The notes under the pieces are model-generated. The model saw only the letters and a program-made list of their open reading frames with translations. It was not told the origin of the DNA and ran no database searches. Both the position numbers and the translations under genes were made by a program. A DNA stretch of 16,089 nt, from contig JAVBUZ010000076.1 of NCBI GenBank assembly GCA_031554725.1, forward strand, positions 1 through 16,089, read 5' to 3'. Below, piece by piece: positions 15,010 through 16,089 of this stretch (position 1 is the first letter of the stretch; each line of letters starts with the position of its first letter). Source of the stretch: JAVBUZ01 sp031554725 (GTDB lineage Bacteria > Bacillota > Clostridia > Lachnospirales > Lachnospiraceae).

Positions 15010-16089
15010 TTATCTATAAATAATACCCCATGGATTGTCCTTTGACATATCAGGCTTCATATCATCATTCCAAGCGCAATAAGCTTCCGTATATGTGTCT
15101 TTAAAAAAGATTGGTAAATACTCCTTAAAGTTTGGTGCAAGCTTCATTTTCTTAATCTCATCAAGGCTTGTCCAAAACACCTTGCCTTCCCCTGTTTCAC
15201 CTAACATTTCACCCGAATAATTTGTTGTTTTATAAAAATATGTAAAATACTTATCCTCAGTTTGGTTGTTAAACCAATACATAAATCCACAAGGCTTTAA
15301 ATTCCAAATATCAAGGCCCGTTTCTTCTTTTATCTCACGAATTGCACTGTCATAAATAGTCTCTCCATTCTCCGCATGCCCACCTGGAAAAGAGATACCA
15401 CACCAGTTTTTTATACGATTCTGCACCACAACCTCACCCGTGTTTGGATTTTGAACCATTACCATATTTGTTATTTCAAGTTTTTCCCTGTTTTTCTCAT
15501 AAGACATCTTACCCAATACGAAGTCCATCATTTCCAAATACATTTTTTCGCCTTTGGAATGGGATCTATTCATACAGCTATCCAACAATTCTATCTCATT
15601 TTCCATAGGATTTAACACATTATTTCTCTTGGAAAATGCTTCATAATAACGTATCCCAAATTTTCTTTGCGATATTGCGTTTATGTGTATTCCGTCTGGA
15701 TTAGATGTTAAATTTTCTGCTGTCACAAAATAACTATTTTTCTGTTCTAAGGCAAATCTTTGTAGTTCCTGATTAATCAATCCGTATTCTGTACAGCTTA
15801 GTCCAAATCCTGTTTTCCCCAAGAAGTCACCCAATCCACCCATAATAAATGGAATTTCTGGTACCTTCAGCTCTTTTCGTAACGCTTTCACAATTATATG
15901 TAATCTGTCATAATATGTCTGGTAGTTTTCCCCAGAGCTATCACTTTCCCCCTGATGCCATAAAATTCCAATAAGTTCACTATCCTGAAGTGCAAATTTT
16001 GCCTGACTTACTGCATGTTTAAAAAGGGTTTTATCTACAGCCCAATCATCTATTGAGCTTCCTCCCTCTGCACAAGGAATTAGACCAAT
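15010..16089 (-). CDS. SASA-type carbohydrate esterase fused to Nudix hydrolase (5' end outside window)
   Basis: At least 359 residues; open at the right edge. A GTG at 15891 is internal, because the frame continues without a stop to 16089 and encodes more of the same domain. First part (about 15650-16089): SASA/DUF303 sialate-O-acetylesterase-like fold, with IPCAEGGSSIDDW, then LWHQGESDS (WHQGESD at 15960-15940) and the catalytic-type NPDGIHINAISQRKFGIRYYEAF split at D and H (about 15696-15685). The nucleophile GxSN block should lie beyond the edge. Second part (about 15030-15470): a complete Nudix domain with box GHAENGETIYDSAI-REIKEETG near 15386-15314. A helical linker joins them. The first domain would remove acetyl groups from sugars, the second hydrolyse a nucleotide derivative. 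First visible gene of the six-gene minus run. Confidence 0.82.
   Translation of the reverse strand: MGLIPCAEGGSSIDDWAVDKTLFKHAVSQAKFALQDSELIGILWHQGESDSSGENYQTYYDRLHIIVKALRKELKVPEIPFIMGGLGDFLGKTGFGLSCTEYGLINQELQRFALEQKNSYFVTAENLTSNPDGIHINAISQRKFGIRYYEAFSKRNNVLNPMENEIELLDSCMNRSHSKGEKMYLEMMDFVLGKMSYEKNREKLEITNMVMVQNPNTGEVVVQNRIKNWCGISFPGGHAENGETIYDSAIREIKEETGLDIWNLKPCGFMYWFNNQTEDKYFTYFYKTTNYSGEMLGETGEGKVFWTSLDEIKKMKLAPNFKEYLPIFFKDTYTEAYCAWNDDMKPDMSKDNPWGIIYR

Noticed and set aside
15889..15891. GTG at 15891 as start of the esterase-Nudix gene
   Set aside because: The frame stays open to the right edge and the upstream 66 codons encode conserved esterase residues including WHQGESD.

Overview
The window looks like chromosomal DNA of a low-GC, anaerobic Gram-positive bacterium, most likely a Clostridia/Lachnospiraceae-type organism. 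The reasons are the AT-rich sequence with strong AGGAGG-type ribosome sites, a PerR regulator next to a 'reverse' rubrerythrin (rubredoxin domain first), DUF3795 and LUD/DUF1121-type proteins, a zinc-ribbon membrane protein, and an OmpR-type two-component pair. This placement is an inference from gene content; there is no rRNA or other marker gene.

Layout. (1) 1-369, minus: the 5' end of a rhamnulokinase gene running off the left edge, with a 14-bp palindrome upstream. (2) 433-1309, minus: a two-gene toxin-antitoxin-like module (DUF4160, then DUF2442-HTH) with its own promoter, an inverted-repeat operator between -35 and -10, and a Rho-independent terminator. (3) 1454-3244, minus: a lipoprotein and a membrane-anchored zinc-ribbon protein with an exact 26-residue Cys/His repeat, 15 nt apart. 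(4) 3393-10026, minus: six closely spaced genes in transcription order: sensor kinase, response regulator, RluA-type pseudouridine synthase, AI-2E-family membrane protein, O-antigen-ligase-like protein and AraC-family regulator. No strong terminator is visible between them, so they may form one long operon. (5) 10027-10396: a 370-bp divergent intergenic region holding a hairpin-rich element bounded by two 37-bp direct repeats, then a strong plus-strand promoter and a very good Fur/PerR-family operator. (6) 10397-11364, plus: perR and reverse rubrerythrin, an oxidative-stress operon, ended by a hairpin terminator that can work in both directions. (7) 11427-11516: a 90-bp GC-rich element with nested inverted repeats. 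(8) 11527-16089, minus: six genes in a row (SASA esterase-Nudix fusion, S41 peptidase-like membrane protein, Nudix hydrolase, LUD protein, GNAT acetyltransferase, DUF3795), with overlaps or gaps of at most 35 nt. The first gene runs off the right edge.

How they fit together. PerR should sense peroxide and repress itself and the rubrerythrin, which reduces peroxide. The kinase/regulator pair probably controls envelope functions, given the membrane transporter and polysaccharide ligase downstream. The right-hand run looks like a housekeeping or detoxification set (two Nudix domains, acetyltransferase, esterase) with no pathway that can be named with confidence.

Several translation starts were adjusted on ribosome-site evidence: 1250, 7078, 10825 and 12443. 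A TTG start at 5943 is supported. The most interesting items are the esterase-Nudix fusion, the two structured intergenic elements on either side of perR-rubrerythrin, and the perfectly periodic Cys/His repeat protein.
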